From Symsagittifera roscoffensis (taxonomy: Eukaryota; Xenacoelomorpha; Acoela; Convolutidae): a DNA stretch of 64,000 nucleotides. The stretch lies in the NCBI RefSeq assembly GCF_963678635.1, contig NC_087062.1:26624833-26688832 (forward strand), written 5' to 3'. Below the pieces are notes generated by a model, which made no database searches, was not told where the DNA came from, and saw only the letters and a program-made list of their open reading frames with translations. Made by a program: the position numbers and the translations under genes. Position 1 is the stretch's first letter. Each line of letters begins with the position of its first letter. Of the stretch, positions 1 to 11,315 are shown piece by piece.

Positions 1-51
1 TTTCAATTATTTTCACTAACCTTTCATTTCCTTGCACCACATGAACGAGAT

Positions 52-606
52 TTGCACTGCTCACACGATATTATGTTACGCACTAAACAAACCCACACAT
101 ATACATATTATCGCTTCATACAAAATCACTTTGATCTACACACTCCATCAAGACAACCACACCACCGTTTTCAATTTATTAACTCTAAGTACACTTCACC
201 ATTTTTTCTTAACTTCACATATTGCATCAAAGATACTAACCTTCACGGTATTCTTCGCAATTATGATCCCATAACCCAAATGTATATTTTTTGTCCCATC
301 ACGAAGACCTTCAACGCAGAAGAATCCAGACCCTTCCTTATCCCACATGAATTTATTCAACCTATAGAAATCCCAATATTAGAATTCATCCACAACACTA
401 AATACAATCACAAATTGTATAATCTCATCCAAAACACACCTTATGATTTTGCAGTTGGCACTGAAGAACTAAAAACCATTAAAGCACTTCAATTGCTTTG
501 GCCACTGCTTCAAACTAAAAACATCATTCGCATACTAGCAAAATTACTAACTAATTCCGACATAATACACGACATCTTCCCCCACGGTTTTTTCCCCGAC
601 GACTAA
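52..606 (+). CDS. Hypothetical protein, possible terminal exon (184 aa frame)
   Basis: This is an uninterrupted frame in a C-rich stretch. The second half (from about residue 65) looks more protein-like than the His/Thr-rich first half, which may be non-coding 5' sequence or intron. No domain, signal peptide or membrane segment is recognisable. Immediately after the TAA stop lies CAG|GTAAGTAT, a strong splice-donor match, so either an intron lies in the 3' UTR or the real exon uses another frame. The surroundings (600-1700) are A/C-rich and contain no other frame. The true start could lie upstream of the window. Function unknown; it may be a chance frame in skewed sequence. Confidence 0.3.
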   Translation: MHCSHDIMLRTKQTHTYTYYRFIQNHFDLHTPSRQPHHRFQFINSKYTSPFFLNFTYCIKDTNLHGILRNYDPITQMYIFCPITKTFNAEESRPFLIPHEFIQPIEIPILEFIHNTKYNHKLYNLIQNTPYDFAVGTEELKTIKALQLLWPLLQTKNIIRILAKLLTNSDIIHDIFPHGFFPDD

Positions 607-609
607 CAG

Positions 610-1700
610 GTAAGTATAATATATACATATTCTTCACTAATAAATTCAAATGAAAAAACTAACCATTCTTTATCCATGTCTCATTTAGATTTTTAGTCTT
701 CATCTCACGATCATCTGGAAAATACACAAAAGAAAAATAAAAAATAGAAAACTTCTTCAAATTGTTCAAAACTCTAATAATCTTTTGCACCAGCTAAATT
801 AAATAAAATTCATACCAATGTAGTAAATTAATTTATAAATTATTTCCCTAAAAGCAGTAATTCTAATAATGATGAAAATTTGTAACTTAATTTTTCCCCA
901 AAACTAGCAGTAAAATTGAAATTCTATGTAGTAAATTGATAAGACGAAAATGCAGTACTAACCTTTTGATATTTCCATTCACTCGCACAAGAATTCTATC
1001 CAAACTCGCACAGCTCGCCCACGAAGAATTGTTTAAATAATGAATTTCAGTTTCAAGCTTTCACACTCAACAACTCCAACACACGATAACAAGTTTCAAA
1101 CTTTCCTTTAACCCGGTTGGAAAGGAATTATATACTAAACAAAACTAACCAACGCAGCTTACTAAACACCACAACACATAGAATAACAGCATGACTAAGA
1201 AAAGGAAACCAACGGTACCCAAACCGGATTAACCCAGTTTAAAACTATAAAGTCTAAGAAAGAAATAATTAAACACAAAAAAGTCGAAAGACAAACCCAT
1301 ACCAAAACCAATTTGATTTTTGAAAAAAGGACACAACCAACGAAACATAAGAAAAACCACAATAAACCCAACATAAAAAGTTATCACATAACAGGACCTC
1401 TCACAGAAACCGCACGAAATCATACTCCCACTCCTGGCCTAACCCACCAGAGAGGACGTCCTGAGCATGCTCTATAGCCGGCCTAACCCACCGCGCTACA
1501 TCCACACTTTGTGACCACACTCCTATTTTTAATAAGAGGTACTCAAGGGTGAGTAACTCTTCAAAATAACCGAACTAAAACAAAAGCTTTTGTGAAAACA
1601 ACTAACCAAAATCATTACACCGAAGACTTTAGTCAAGGTGTTATGGTATCGTGTAACGGGTTTTTTTTTTAATGTTGTCTGTTGTCAAGTGTCGACAAAT
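610..1700. other. A/C-rich non-coding stretch
   Basis: No supported gene. The plus strand is rich in A and C and poor in G. On the minus strand near 1455-1500 there is a short tRNA-head-like string (TAGCGCGGTGGGTTAGG) resembling a Pol III A box, but I find no convincing B box, so I do not call a tRNA or SINE. The base skew reverses at about 1650-1700, where the T/G-rich satellite starts. Confidence 0.5.
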
Positions 1701-1764
1701 AACGTCCACAGTTATCAATTATCATGTGGGCTGGTCTATATCGCGCTATGTCACGTGATTGCGT

Positions 1765-2965
1765 ATGTTTGTTTCTTTATTTGTTCATCTTTATTTATTT
1801 AATTATCTGTTCTTCTATTTATTTAATTATGTTTAGTTTGCTTATATTTATTTATAATTTATGTATATACATATTTATTTTTGTTTATTTTTATCACGTG
1901 TTTTGTTTATTTATTTAATTATTCTTTCTTTCATTTAGTTTTGCTTTTATTATTTCTGCGTGTGTATTTATTTAATTTATTTATTTTCATTTATTTATAT
2001 TATGGGTCTGTTTGTTTGGTTATTTGTTCATATATATTTTTTCATGTCTATTTAATTATTTGTACATTTCACTTTTGCTTTTATTTATTTATTTATTTAT
2101 GTATTTATTTATGTATTTATTTATTTATTTATGTATTGATTTATTTTCTTATTGCTTATTTATTTATCAGGTGTGTTTTGTTTATTTGTTGATATTTATT
2201 TCTATATTTATTTAATTATTCTTTCTTTCATTTAGTTTTGCTTTTATTATTTATGTATGTGTATTTATTTCATTTATTAATTTTCATTTATTCATATTAT
2301 GGGTCTGTTTGTTTGGTTATTTGTTCATATATATTTTTTCATGTCTATTTTATTATTTGTACATTTCACTTTTGCTTTTATTTATTTATATATTTATTTA
2401 TTTATGTATTCATTTATGTATTTATTTATTTATTTATGTATTGATTTATTTTTTTATTGCTTATTTATTTATCAGGTGTGTTTTGTTTATTTGTTGATAT
2501 TTATTTCTATATTTATTTAATTATTCTTTCTTTCATTTAGTTTTGCTTTTATTATTTATGTATGTGTATTTATTTAATTCATTTACTTTCATTTATTTAT
2601 ATTATGGGTCTGTTTGTTTGGTTATTTGTTCATGAGATATATATTTTTTCAAGTTAATTTAATTATTTGTACATTTCAGTTTTGCGTTTATTTATTTATT
2701 TATTTATTTATGTATGTATTTATTTATTTATGTATTGATTTATTTTTTTATTGTTTATTTATTTATCAGGTGTGTTTTGTTTATTCGTTGATATTTATTG
2801 CTATATTTATTTAATTATTTTCTTTCATTTAGTTTTGCTTTTATTTATTATTCATGTATGTATTTATTTATTCATTTATTTATTTATGTTTATTTATTTT
2901 TGGTTTGTTCGTTCATTTGTTGGTTTGTCCGTTCATTTATTTATTTATTTAGTTAGCGTCTTTGT
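1765..2965. repeat. TTTA-rich satellite with a period of about 300 bp
   Basis: The stretch is built from TTTA/TTTG runs arranged in a higher-order repeat. The landmark TATGGGTCTGTTTGTTTGG recurs near 2001, 2298 and 2603. Each copy continues through a TTTATTTATTTATG block, CAGGTGTGTTTTGTTTATT and TTCTTTCTTTCATTTAGTTTTGC. A partial copy precedes the first (from about 1866) and a degenerate one follows to 2965. Open frames here are low-complexity Tyr/Phe/Ile strings produced by the repeat and are not genes. Confidence 0.9.
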
Positions 2966-3323
2966 TGTTTGATTGTGAAATTTGATGTTTTACTTCTTAG
3001 CTATGTAGTTAAAAGCAAAAAATGATTTTCAATTTATTGTTCTGTTTAGGATATTTTCAGAAAGATCTGTATATCACCAATTAGCGTACAACGATTTACA
3101 GGGAACGCTGCCAACGAGATTTGTCCACTTGCTTTTGGGTTGCAGCTACATCAAAAATGATTTTAAATTATTTATTTTAAAGATTTATCTATAGCTATAT
3201 CTTTCCGGTAATTAATTTTCAAATTAGCTTTTGTATTTCTCAAAAAAGAATTTGTTGGAGCGTGGACTCAATAACGTAAAGCAAAATGTTAAATTTTATG
3301 TTACTTCTATTTTCAGTCATGTA

Positions 3324-5582
3324 ATGGAGCCATTTCGACCCACGGGCATTGCAAATGATGACAACAGTTGCTATCTCAATTCTGTTCTTCAGCTTTTGTT
3401 GTCAAGCGCTTGCATCAGAGATCGGCTCAGTAGACTTACTGAATTTGACCATGGTGGCGTGTTAATTTCAACTGTGAAAGAGATATTTTGTCAAATGCTG
3501 TCCACAGAAAACTTTTTCATCAATGCGTCTACTTCCAAAGTTAAAATTCTCCAGCATCTTGATTTGAATTACAGCTTCTCATATACCTATGGACATCAGC
3601 ACGATGCTTCCGAGGTACTACTGTCAATTATCAATGCATTTAAATCTGAGGGCCAATGGAATTTCTTTGAAATATCGTATTCAGATAATTTCACGTGTTG
3701 TCTGTGTAATGTGTCATGGAGAAGACCTGAAACTACTTCTGCGTTAGTTTTAAGTCCTCCACGCAATGGTCAACTTCTGCAGGAGCTTGTGGTCAATCAC
3801 TTCGCCAACCAAGCCGTTAATGTAATATGTCCAAATTCCACGTGTATCTCAGAAAGGGCAATAACAACTAAAGAACCAACCCATATTGCAAATACTGTTA
3901 TTTTGCTGATTGCGCGTTACATGTTTGTCGCTGGCAATCGCGTTTACTCTAGAGCAGAAGTCACAATTGGTGAAACAATCGAAATTGGTGGATGTGATTA
4001 CGGAGTAAAGGCTGCTGTTATTCACACGGGGTCTTTTGAATACGGTCATTACTTTTCTGTCATAAAAACCGCTCATGAGTACCTTTGCGTTAACGATTGC
4101 ACCATATCGCACCACCATGTCCCTGATTGGGGTTGTGCTTATGTTATTCTTTGTGAAAAGAAAGATATGTATCCAACACCCGCTGCCAATATTATGCTGC
4201 TGGACAATTTATCAAATAACACTTGTGGTAATGTTAAGAAATTAACAAAGTCAAAGATGGATCGGAAAGTGTACCAGGCAGAATGGGCACGAACGAAGCG
4301 CGAGAAGGCGAAGACAATAAACCACACAAATAGTTTGTCGCAAAATTCAGTTCCCAGTCACGTGGATCTAAAACCAGTCTCCATCGAATTCGCCGACATG
4401 TGGTTTCTTACATGCAGTGAAAGGGTTGCGAGAAAAGGGAGCAAACTCCTTCTTTGAATTTCACATACAAACAGAAAACGACGTTCTGCGAGGTCTGTGT
4501 TTTGACAAATCAAAACACAGCGTATTTATGAAATACTCATCCGAGAAGACACCCGTTTCAATAAGCGCGCCACCAAAATCGGATAAACGGGATCCAGGCC
4601 AAATGGTACTGATGGTTGGCAGTTATACCAAAGTCAGTGGAACGTCGTCTGTACAGCATTTATGGCAAAAATTTGAAAATCCCAATTTGGTGCGTGCAGT
4701 ATTCTTCTTACACATATATATCCTTTATTGAGGTGGGAATAGATATTTATGTTTAGCCCATTGTTTAGATCACTGATTTTTCAAATATGGATGCACTTGT
4801 CGACAGGGAAGTTGCTTTTTACTGCGTAATTATAAGCAGAAAAGTAGAGCATCTCCCTAATCACGAGTTGAATGAATTGCAAGTTGCCACCAAGACTGGT
4901 GAAAGGGTGACTGTCAATGTCTGGGACCCTATACATGACATCCACACGCCGTCAACCATTGTCACAGTAGACGGTCGCGTGAAACTGTTCAACGAAGAAC
5001 CTGTCGTTAACGTGAGTTCTTGCTAAATCAACTTTTTATATATTTTGCATATGTTTTCTGATATTCAATTCAGGCTCTTTCGATTGTCCCAACAATGGAC
5101 TCCAATGGCGAATTCGAAAAGGTGAAAGAAACACTTGCCGATGATGCGGTCTCTTGTGTTACCGAAGTTGTCCAAGTTGTGTCGTGGGGCATTCAACAAT
5201 CGAACCACGACACCTGCTCCTCGTGCAACATCAAAAATGTTGAAGTCATTGAACTTAGCAAGGTGTGTAATTCAGACAATGCTTTTGTATTGCATTGAAA
5301 ACTATTGTATCGTTGTTGAATAAAAACTGAAATCATTTTCGGTTGCAGGGAAAAGTTCTGAAGTGCAAGAATCCGGCATGTGGACTTGTCAGTCGGGCAC
5401 CAACGCCAAAAGATGTTGCACACGTTGTTATTAGTGACAAACGCCGGTTTCTGATAGATTTAAATCTTTTTCCCGCTCCATGCACAAACGAAGTAAGCCT
5501 GTCTGAGTTCTTTCTCGAGAACCCGTCCATTACGCTCGAGTTCACCCAAGGCGTTGTATCACGTTTACACACCGCCTATTAG
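3324..5582 (+). CDS. Ubiquitin-specific protease (C19) with C-terminal OB-fold/zinc-ribbon region, four exons
   Basis: Predicted to cleave ubiquitin or a ubiquitin-like protein and, through its C-terminus, perhaps bind single-stranded DNA. Exons: 3324-4689, 4769-5011, 5074-5262 and 5349-5582. The three introns (79, 62, 86 bp) are all phase 0 with GT-AG ends. USP signatures: Cys box NDDNSCYLNS (nucleophile Cys16), a QHDASEV box, two CXXC-type pairs (TCCLC and CPNSTC) as in USP zinc fingers, His box YGHYFS (His242) and NDC (Asn257/Asp258). From exon 2 on, the segment MDALVDREVAFYC...LQVATKTGERVTVNVW resembles an RPA70-type OB fold. It is followed by a CSSC...CKNPAC zinc ribbon split by the last intron. 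The start at 3324 is chosen because it directly precedes the Cys box. In exon 1 the frame shifts by one base near 4401: the protease frame stops at 4457 while the neighbouring frame continues to the donor at 4689. This could be a sequencing error, an unrecognised intron or a pseudogene lesion. AATAAA lies at 5875-5880. The USP call is strong; the OB/zinc-ribbon call is by pattern only. Confidence 0.8.
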
Positions 5583-5874
5583 TAGTACGCTTAAGACTGC
5601 TTTACTCTTTCTGGATGTCTAGTTGTAGACAAATTTTTGTTATGTCTCTCAAATGTACTCAAATCGTTCAAATGTACCTTGTTATATTTTTGATTGACTA
5701 GCAGTAGATGAGTTCTTTGTGATAATTTTCTTTGAATCTTTTTTGAAATTTACCATTACTGCATTTTATTCATTCTCTTAGAGGGTCACAGTTGACAATG
5801 CAGGTCACGTCGAAGAGTACGAGCATTTTGGACTAAGTGTTTTAAGAATTTACAATCTGTTTTAATGTACGACC

Positions 5875-5880
5875 AATAAA
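5875..5880 (+). promoter_or_regulatory. Candidate polyadenylation signal AATAAA
   Basis: A canonical AATAAA about 295 bp downstream of the stop codon of the USP/OB-fold gene, before the satellite array begins. It is the first canonical hexamer after that stop that I noticed. Confidence 0.35.
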
Positions 5881-5994
5881 TTTTACACCTTAATTCTTAG
5901 AAAAAAAAATTTTCAATTCTTCCCTTGCCATTCTGAACAGGTGGTTACAAAGTTTTAGCTAGTCACTGTATGATTTTCTGCCAGCAGCTCAACT

Positions 5995-7645
5995 GGTCTG
6001 TGTATACTTGTATTAGGTACACAGTTTTTTTTCAACTGCTGTGTATACTTGTATTGGGTACACTGTAGTTTCAATCAATTGATCTGTGTATACTTGTATT
6101 AGGTACACAGTTATTCTATTTCAACTTTTGTGTATACTTGTATTAGGTACACTGTAGTTTCAATCAACTGGTCTGTGTATACTTGTATTAGGTACAGTTT
6201 TTTTTCAACTGCTGTGTATACTTGTATTAGGTACACTGTAGTTTCAATCAACTGATCTGTGTATACTTGTATTAGGTACACAGTTATTCTATTTCAACTT
6301 TTGTGTATACTTGTATTAGGTACACTGTAGTTTCAATCAACTGGTCTGTGTATACTTGTATTAGGTACACAATTTTTTCAACTGCTGTGTATACTTGTAT
6401 TAGGTACACTGTAGTTTCAATCAACTGATCTGTGTATACTTGTATTAGGTACACAGTTTTTCTATTTCAACTGCTGTGTATACTTGTATTAAGTACACTG
6501 TAGTTTCAATCAACTGGTCTGTGTATACTTGTATTAGGTACACATAGTTTTTTCAACTGCTGTGTATACTTGTATTAGGTACACTGTAGTTTCAATCAAC
6601 TGGTCTGTGTATACTTGTATTAGGTACACAGTTTTTCTATTTCAACTGCTGTGTATACTTGTATTAGGTACACTGTAGTTTCAATCAACTGATCGTGTAT
6701 ACTTGTATTAGGTACACAGTTTCTTTAGTTTAACTGATCTGTGTATACTTGTAATAGGTACACTGTAGTTTCAATTAACTGGTCTGTGTATACTTGTATT
6801 AGGTGTAAAACAGGAGGCGTTTTGCTACACATACAAACACAATCTTTTGTATTTTATTATAGCTATAGAAATTGATCTACATTGCGTAAGTACGACATTT
6901 AGTTCTACGATTGTTATTTCAGGTCCTTTGTCAATATTTCAGGCTCTTTGTCAATATAGCAAAATTTTGGTGTATATATGTGTTAGTAAGATTTTTAGTT
7001 CTACAACGTTTATTCTGTGTATACTTGTATTAGGTACAGTTTTTTTTCAACTGCTGTGTATACTTGTATTAGGTACACTGTAGTTTCAATCAACTGATCT
7101 GTGTATACTTGTATTAGGTACACAGTTATTCTATTTCAACTTTTGTGTATACTTGTATTAGGTACACTGTAGTTTCAATCAACTGGTCTGTGTATACTTG
7201 TATTAGGTACACAATTTTTTCAACTGCTGTGTATACTTGTATTAGGTACACTGTAGTTTCAATCAACTGATCTGTGTATACTTGTATTAGGTACACAGTT
7301 TTTCTATTTCAACTGCTGTGTATACTTGTATTAAGTACACTGTAGTTTCAATCAACTGGTCTGTGTATACTTGTATTAGGTACACATAGTTTTTTCAACT
7401 GCTGTGTATACTTGTATTAGGTACACTGTAGTTTCAATCAACTGGTCTGTGTATACTTGTATTAGGTACACAGTTTTTCTATTTCAACTGCTGTGTATAC
7501 TTGTATTAGGTACACTGTAGTTTCAATCAACTGATCGTGTATACTTGTATTAGGTACACAGTTTCTTTAGTTTAACTGATCTGTGTATACTTGTAATAGG
7601 TACACTGTAGTTTCAATTAACTGGTCTGTGTATACTTGTATTAGG
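5995..7645. repeat. Satellite array of short units carrying a TGTGTA...TACACA dyad
   Basis: Units of roughly 38-45 bp alternate two linkers (a TTTTTCTATTTCAACTG type and a TGTAGTTTCAATCAACTG type) around the core TGTATACTTGTATTAGGTAC. In most units the core sits inside TGTGTA (13 nt) TACACA, an inverted repeat. The array runs from about 5995 to 6806, is interrupted by single-copy-like DNA (6807-7015), and resumes to about 7645. Confidence 0.9.
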
Positions 7646-7857
7646 TGTAAAACAGGAGGCGTTTTGCTACACATACAAACACAATCTTTTGTATTTTATT
7701 ATAGCTATAGAAATTGATCTACAATGCGTAAGTACGACATTTAGTTCTACGATTGTTATTTCAGGTCCTTTGTCAATATTTCAGGCTCTTTGTCAATATA
7801 GCAAAATTTTGGTGTATATATGTGTTAGTAAGATTTTGAGTTCTACAACGTTTATTC
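6174..7857. repeat. 842-bp tandem duplication (6174-7015 and 7016-7857)
   Basis: Landmarks in the first block reappear at a constant offset of 842 bp: for example, the shortened unit with GGTACAGTTTTTTTTCAACTG (6191 and 7033) and AATCTTTTGTATTTTATTAT (6841 and 7683). The unit includes both the 38-45 bp satellite and the start of the 76-bp satellite. Only a few differences are visible, implying a recent event. Confidence 0.9.
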
Positions 7858-8625
7858 AGGCTCTTTGTCGATATAGCAAAATATTGGTGTATACATGTGT
7901 TAGTACGATTTTAGCTCTAGAATTGTTATTTCAGGCTCTTCGTCAATATAGCAATATTTTAGCGTATACATGTGTTAGTACCATTTTAAGTTCTCGAACT
8001 GTTATTTTATGATCTATGTCAATATATCAAAATTTTAGTGTATACATGTGTTATTACAATTTTTAGTTCTCGAACTGTTATTTCATGATCTTTGTCAATA
8101 TATCAAAATTTTATTGTATACATGTGTTAGTACCATTTTTAGTTCTCGAACTGTTATTCCATGATCTTTGTCAAAATAGCAAAATTTTGGTGTATACATG
8201 TGTTAGTACGATTTTTAGCTCTAGAACTGTTATTCCATGATCTTTGTCAATATAGCAAAAATTTGACGTATACATGTGTTAGTACGATTTTTAGCTCTCG
8301 AACTGTTATTTCATGATCTTTGCCAATATAGCAAAATTTTGGTGTATACATGTGTTCGTACGATTTTTAGCTCACGAACTGTTATTTCAGGCTCTTTGTC
8401 AATATAGTAAGATTTTGGTGTATACATGTGTTAGTACGATTTTTAGTTATTGAAGTGTTATTTTATGATCTTCGTTGATATATCAAAAATTTAACCTATA
8501 CATGTGTTAGTACGATTTTTAGTTCTAGAACTGTTATTTCAGGCTCTTTCTCGATATAGCAAAATTTTGGTGTATACATGTATTAGTACGATTTTTTGTT
8601 CTAGAACTGTTATTCTTCAATTATT
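7850..8625. repeat. Satellite array with units of about 76 bp
   Basis: About ten units, each containing CTTTGTCAATATAGCAAAAT, GTGTATACATGTGTTAGTAC and TTTTTAGTTCTAGAACTGTTATTTCA. GTGTTAGTAC-type landmarks recur about every 75-77 bp (near 7826, 7899, 7974, 8050, 8125, 8201, 8278, 8354, 8430, 8506, 8581). Units are more diverged than in the preceding array. Related units occur in the spacer of that array. Confidence 0.9.
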
Positions 8626-8722
8626 AGTTGTTCAAGTTGTTTGGTTTTTGCTTCAGTTTCTATGCCTTCGGTGTATTGCGCGTAGCGCCTATGTTAATTA
8701 AAACACCAAACTAATAAAAATT

Positions 8723-9198
8723 TTATAAAATGTAAATTACACCTTGCAGTATATAGATCAGCATACAACACCAAAGACGAACATCCAAAGACAAAATGAC
8801 CCCACTACACTCGAAAAAGAATGGCCAACCACAATCAATATGCCGCCCACAATCACAACTCAAAGGATTTAGAGTACGACTTGACTTCGCAGAAAAGGAC
8901 TTCATTGAACTAGAACAATGACCACCTCGATGTTCAAGTATACGTACAGATCCGAGTAACCAGGCATCCCCTCCACGCACAATCTCCACGCCATTCCCAG
9001 ACAAGGTCAACCCAAAAGAAGTTCTCTACATGGAACAGAAAAACCTGTCATAGCCAACCATTCTGAAATCAGATTTGAGTTTGTTGCGAAAACCCAGTCG
9101 TTGTCATGAGAAGACACAGCGATTGAACCTGGAACTTCTCTAACAAGAGAACCCAGAAAAAATATGATGTTCGCCAAATACCAACGTCCATCATCCAT
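8723..9198 (-). CDS. Possible minus-strand coding fragment, unrecognised
   Basis: Two adjacent minus-strand frames (9198-9007 and 9010-8723) meet at a stop with a one-base shift and have less repetitive composition than their surroundings, including SIAVSSHDNDWVFATNSN in the first and GNGVEIVRGGDAWLLG in the second. Neither starts from a convincing ATG context and no splice pair is obvious. I do not recognise a domain. It could be a decayed exon or transposon fragment. Confidence 0.2.
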
Positions 9199-9365
9199 CC
9201 TTTGAATTGCAGAAAGACTATTCTAAAAAACTCTGTAAAACCCGGATGGGTGGAACCTGATCTAAACTACATTTTATGATTGGATAAATTAGATATTTTA
9301 CCACTGTAAAGTATTTAATATTAACCAATCATGATCCATCTAACTAACAACCCACTTATTTGTAA

Positions 9366-9393
9366 GTGCTGAAATTACTTGTAATTTCAGCAC
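9366..9393. repeat. Perfect 13-bp inverted repeat with 2-nt spacer
   Basis: GTGCTGAAATTAC (9366-9378) and its exact complement (9381-9393) are separated by TT. It would fold as a hairpin or cruciform. A weaker dyad (TGATTGG...CCAATCA, about 9279-9344) lies just upstream. Confidence 0.85.
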
Positions 9394-9399
9394 CAGAGA

Positions 9400-10480
9400 G
9401 ATTTGAATTTAACTTAGAAATTAGTTGCCTCTCCAAGAGAACTTCAGCAGCCGCAATAAACCAGTATACCCTAGATCTATTGAGCCTAGCAGAGACTAGT
9501 TAAACAACCTGAGACTAGAATAGTATAAGAGTAAGATTAGGATCGGTATTAGACTAAGAAGTTGCACGAATCTATCCGGCCGAAAATAAGATAGCGTGAC
9601 GAGCAGACGGTGTACCCTATCCGAAATTACTCTATGAGTTAACCACATCGGTTCTAACTCAGTAAGGTAGCATAAGAAAAAAATTGTTTTTAAACTATTG
9701 ATAACGTTTTATGATTTCCTTGCATATTTCAAGCTCAAAATTTGATCTATATTGACCATTTTTTTATTTTTCACACAAATTTTGCCCAATATCTGATTCA
9801 CAAAGATAATTGTCGATGATTTCTTTGCAATTTTTCGATATCAATTTTTGATTTTTTGTGAACCTTTTTTCATCTGTAATTTAGGTTTTTGACAATAATC
9901 TGATTTTAACTGGTCATTTTCTATGATTTTTCAGCATATTTAAGAGCTGCTTCGAGATTTATGAGAAACTTAAATTAATCTAATCAGGGGTTTTTTTAAA
10001 TGGATTTTAGTTCGATTTAATTCAATTTTTTAGACACTTAAATCGATCAGAAACCATTTTTACCATTGCTGCAACAGTTAAGTTTTTTTTCTTGACTGAG
10101 GTTATATGAAAGATAACAAACAGCATGTTAATTGATTTGTTTGACAGTTAGATTGTCGTGCAAAATCAGACTTAACTAATTCTGTAGTCTTACAGACAAC
10201 AGTTGATCAAAAAAGACGATCAACTTGATTCGGAAACCACTTTGGTCCCAAATTGAACTTGGGAGAAGAAAAAACATGAACTTGATTTGAAAATTTGTTG
10301 ACACAGTAGTGATCAGATTTGAGAGTTTCCAACAAGTGGCACAAAAATGTTCATATGTAAGTTTTCAAATATCAAGTCGGGGTTGTCATCGTAATGAGTG
10401 GAAACAGAACAGCATCGAAATCAACCAATTTTTTCCGAACTTCTTAACAAGGACTGCTCGTATTAGGGCAGAGCCCTGAA
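9400..10480. other. Non-coding stretch, nothing recognised
   Basis: AT-rich sequence without a supported frame, splice pair or known element. A short dispersed repeat beginning GGACTGCTCGTATTAGGGC lies at its right edge (10451) and has relatives near 52529 and 53634. Confidence 0.5.
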
Positions 10481-10496
10481 TGTTCCGGCTGCCGGA

Positions 10497-10753
10497 TTAA
10501 GTGCGATAGAGGGGTCCCGGCTTAAACCAAGTATGAGAGAGTAGTCCCAAATCGCAAGTACCACAATTAACTAACTCAAAAAGCATCGGTCGGTCGTTTT
10601 AAAACTTTTTCTTAAAGGTGCCTCATTCGAGTAAAATTATTTGATAATTTAATTGACGTCATCAAAGCACTAAGTTGAATAATTTTGAGGCCATTTATTA
10701 TATTAGGGACCCGGTTAGTTCCTTGGGACCCTTCTATTACACTTCTGGACCCC
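10497..10753. mobile_element. MITE-like element, copy 1 (TIR AAGTGYGATAGAGGGGTCCC)
   Basis: Starts TAAGTGCGATAGAGGGGTCC and ends with an imperfect complement (GGGACCCTTCTATTACACTT). Copies at 11316-11592 and 62769-63028 share the ends, the order of inner motifs (a second AAGTRTGAGAGAG motif, then CGGTCG, TTTTAAAACTTTTTCT, GCCTCATTCG) and a size near 260-280 bp. It has no coding capacity. Confidence 0.75.
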
Positions 10754-11315
10754 ACTGCCATTTAATTGGTCTCGGGTAGTTTTTGGTAAATTAAATATAG
10801 GCAAAACTATGAAACTTAGGCTGAAAATATCAAAACTAAGCGTTGCAATTTGAGTCATGTATGGAGTGAAAGAAACCAATTAGCTGCCTCCGTTCAATTT
10901 GGAATGATTTTGTAGTGCGGGATAATAAAAACAAGCACTTTCAGACAGAGTCATTGCAGGTTGGTATAGTGATGTGCACACTAGGCTGGCCCCATGCAGA
11001 TTGAGAGATCGATCGCCGAGGGACCAGAATTTTGTAAAAGTGGTCTGAATAAAAAAACACCCCGTTTGTATTTTTTCCTCACTTTCTTTGAACGTCGGAA
11101 CCATAATGCTTCGGTGGAATTGAAAAGTTTTTGAAACGGAATATTGAATCAGCCGATAACAAAACACCATTGTTTTTGTTATCAATGATGAGTATTCCGT
11201 CTGTTTTAGAAAATTGGAATATGACGAACCGGACAACGATACACAACAATGGTACTCAGAGTCAAGTCAGTGAGGATAACTTGAGCTTCTGTAATTCCCA
11301 AAAATCCCTGGTTGG

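Noticed and set aside
1455-1500. tRNA or SINE head on the minus strand
   Set aside because: Only an A-box-like string is present; no B box and no cloverleaf.
1724-2972. Several overlapping frames rich in Tyr, Phe and Ile
   Set aside because: They arise from TTTA repeats in which no frame contains stops often; composition is pure repeat translation.
5995-6806. Regular repeats with spacers resembling a CRISPR array
   Set aside because: The spacers are themselves two recurring linkers, there are no cas genes and the DNA is eukaryotic; it is satellite DNA.
6847-8701. Frames within the satellite region
   Set aside because: They follow the repeat period and recur at the 842-bp offset without any protein features.
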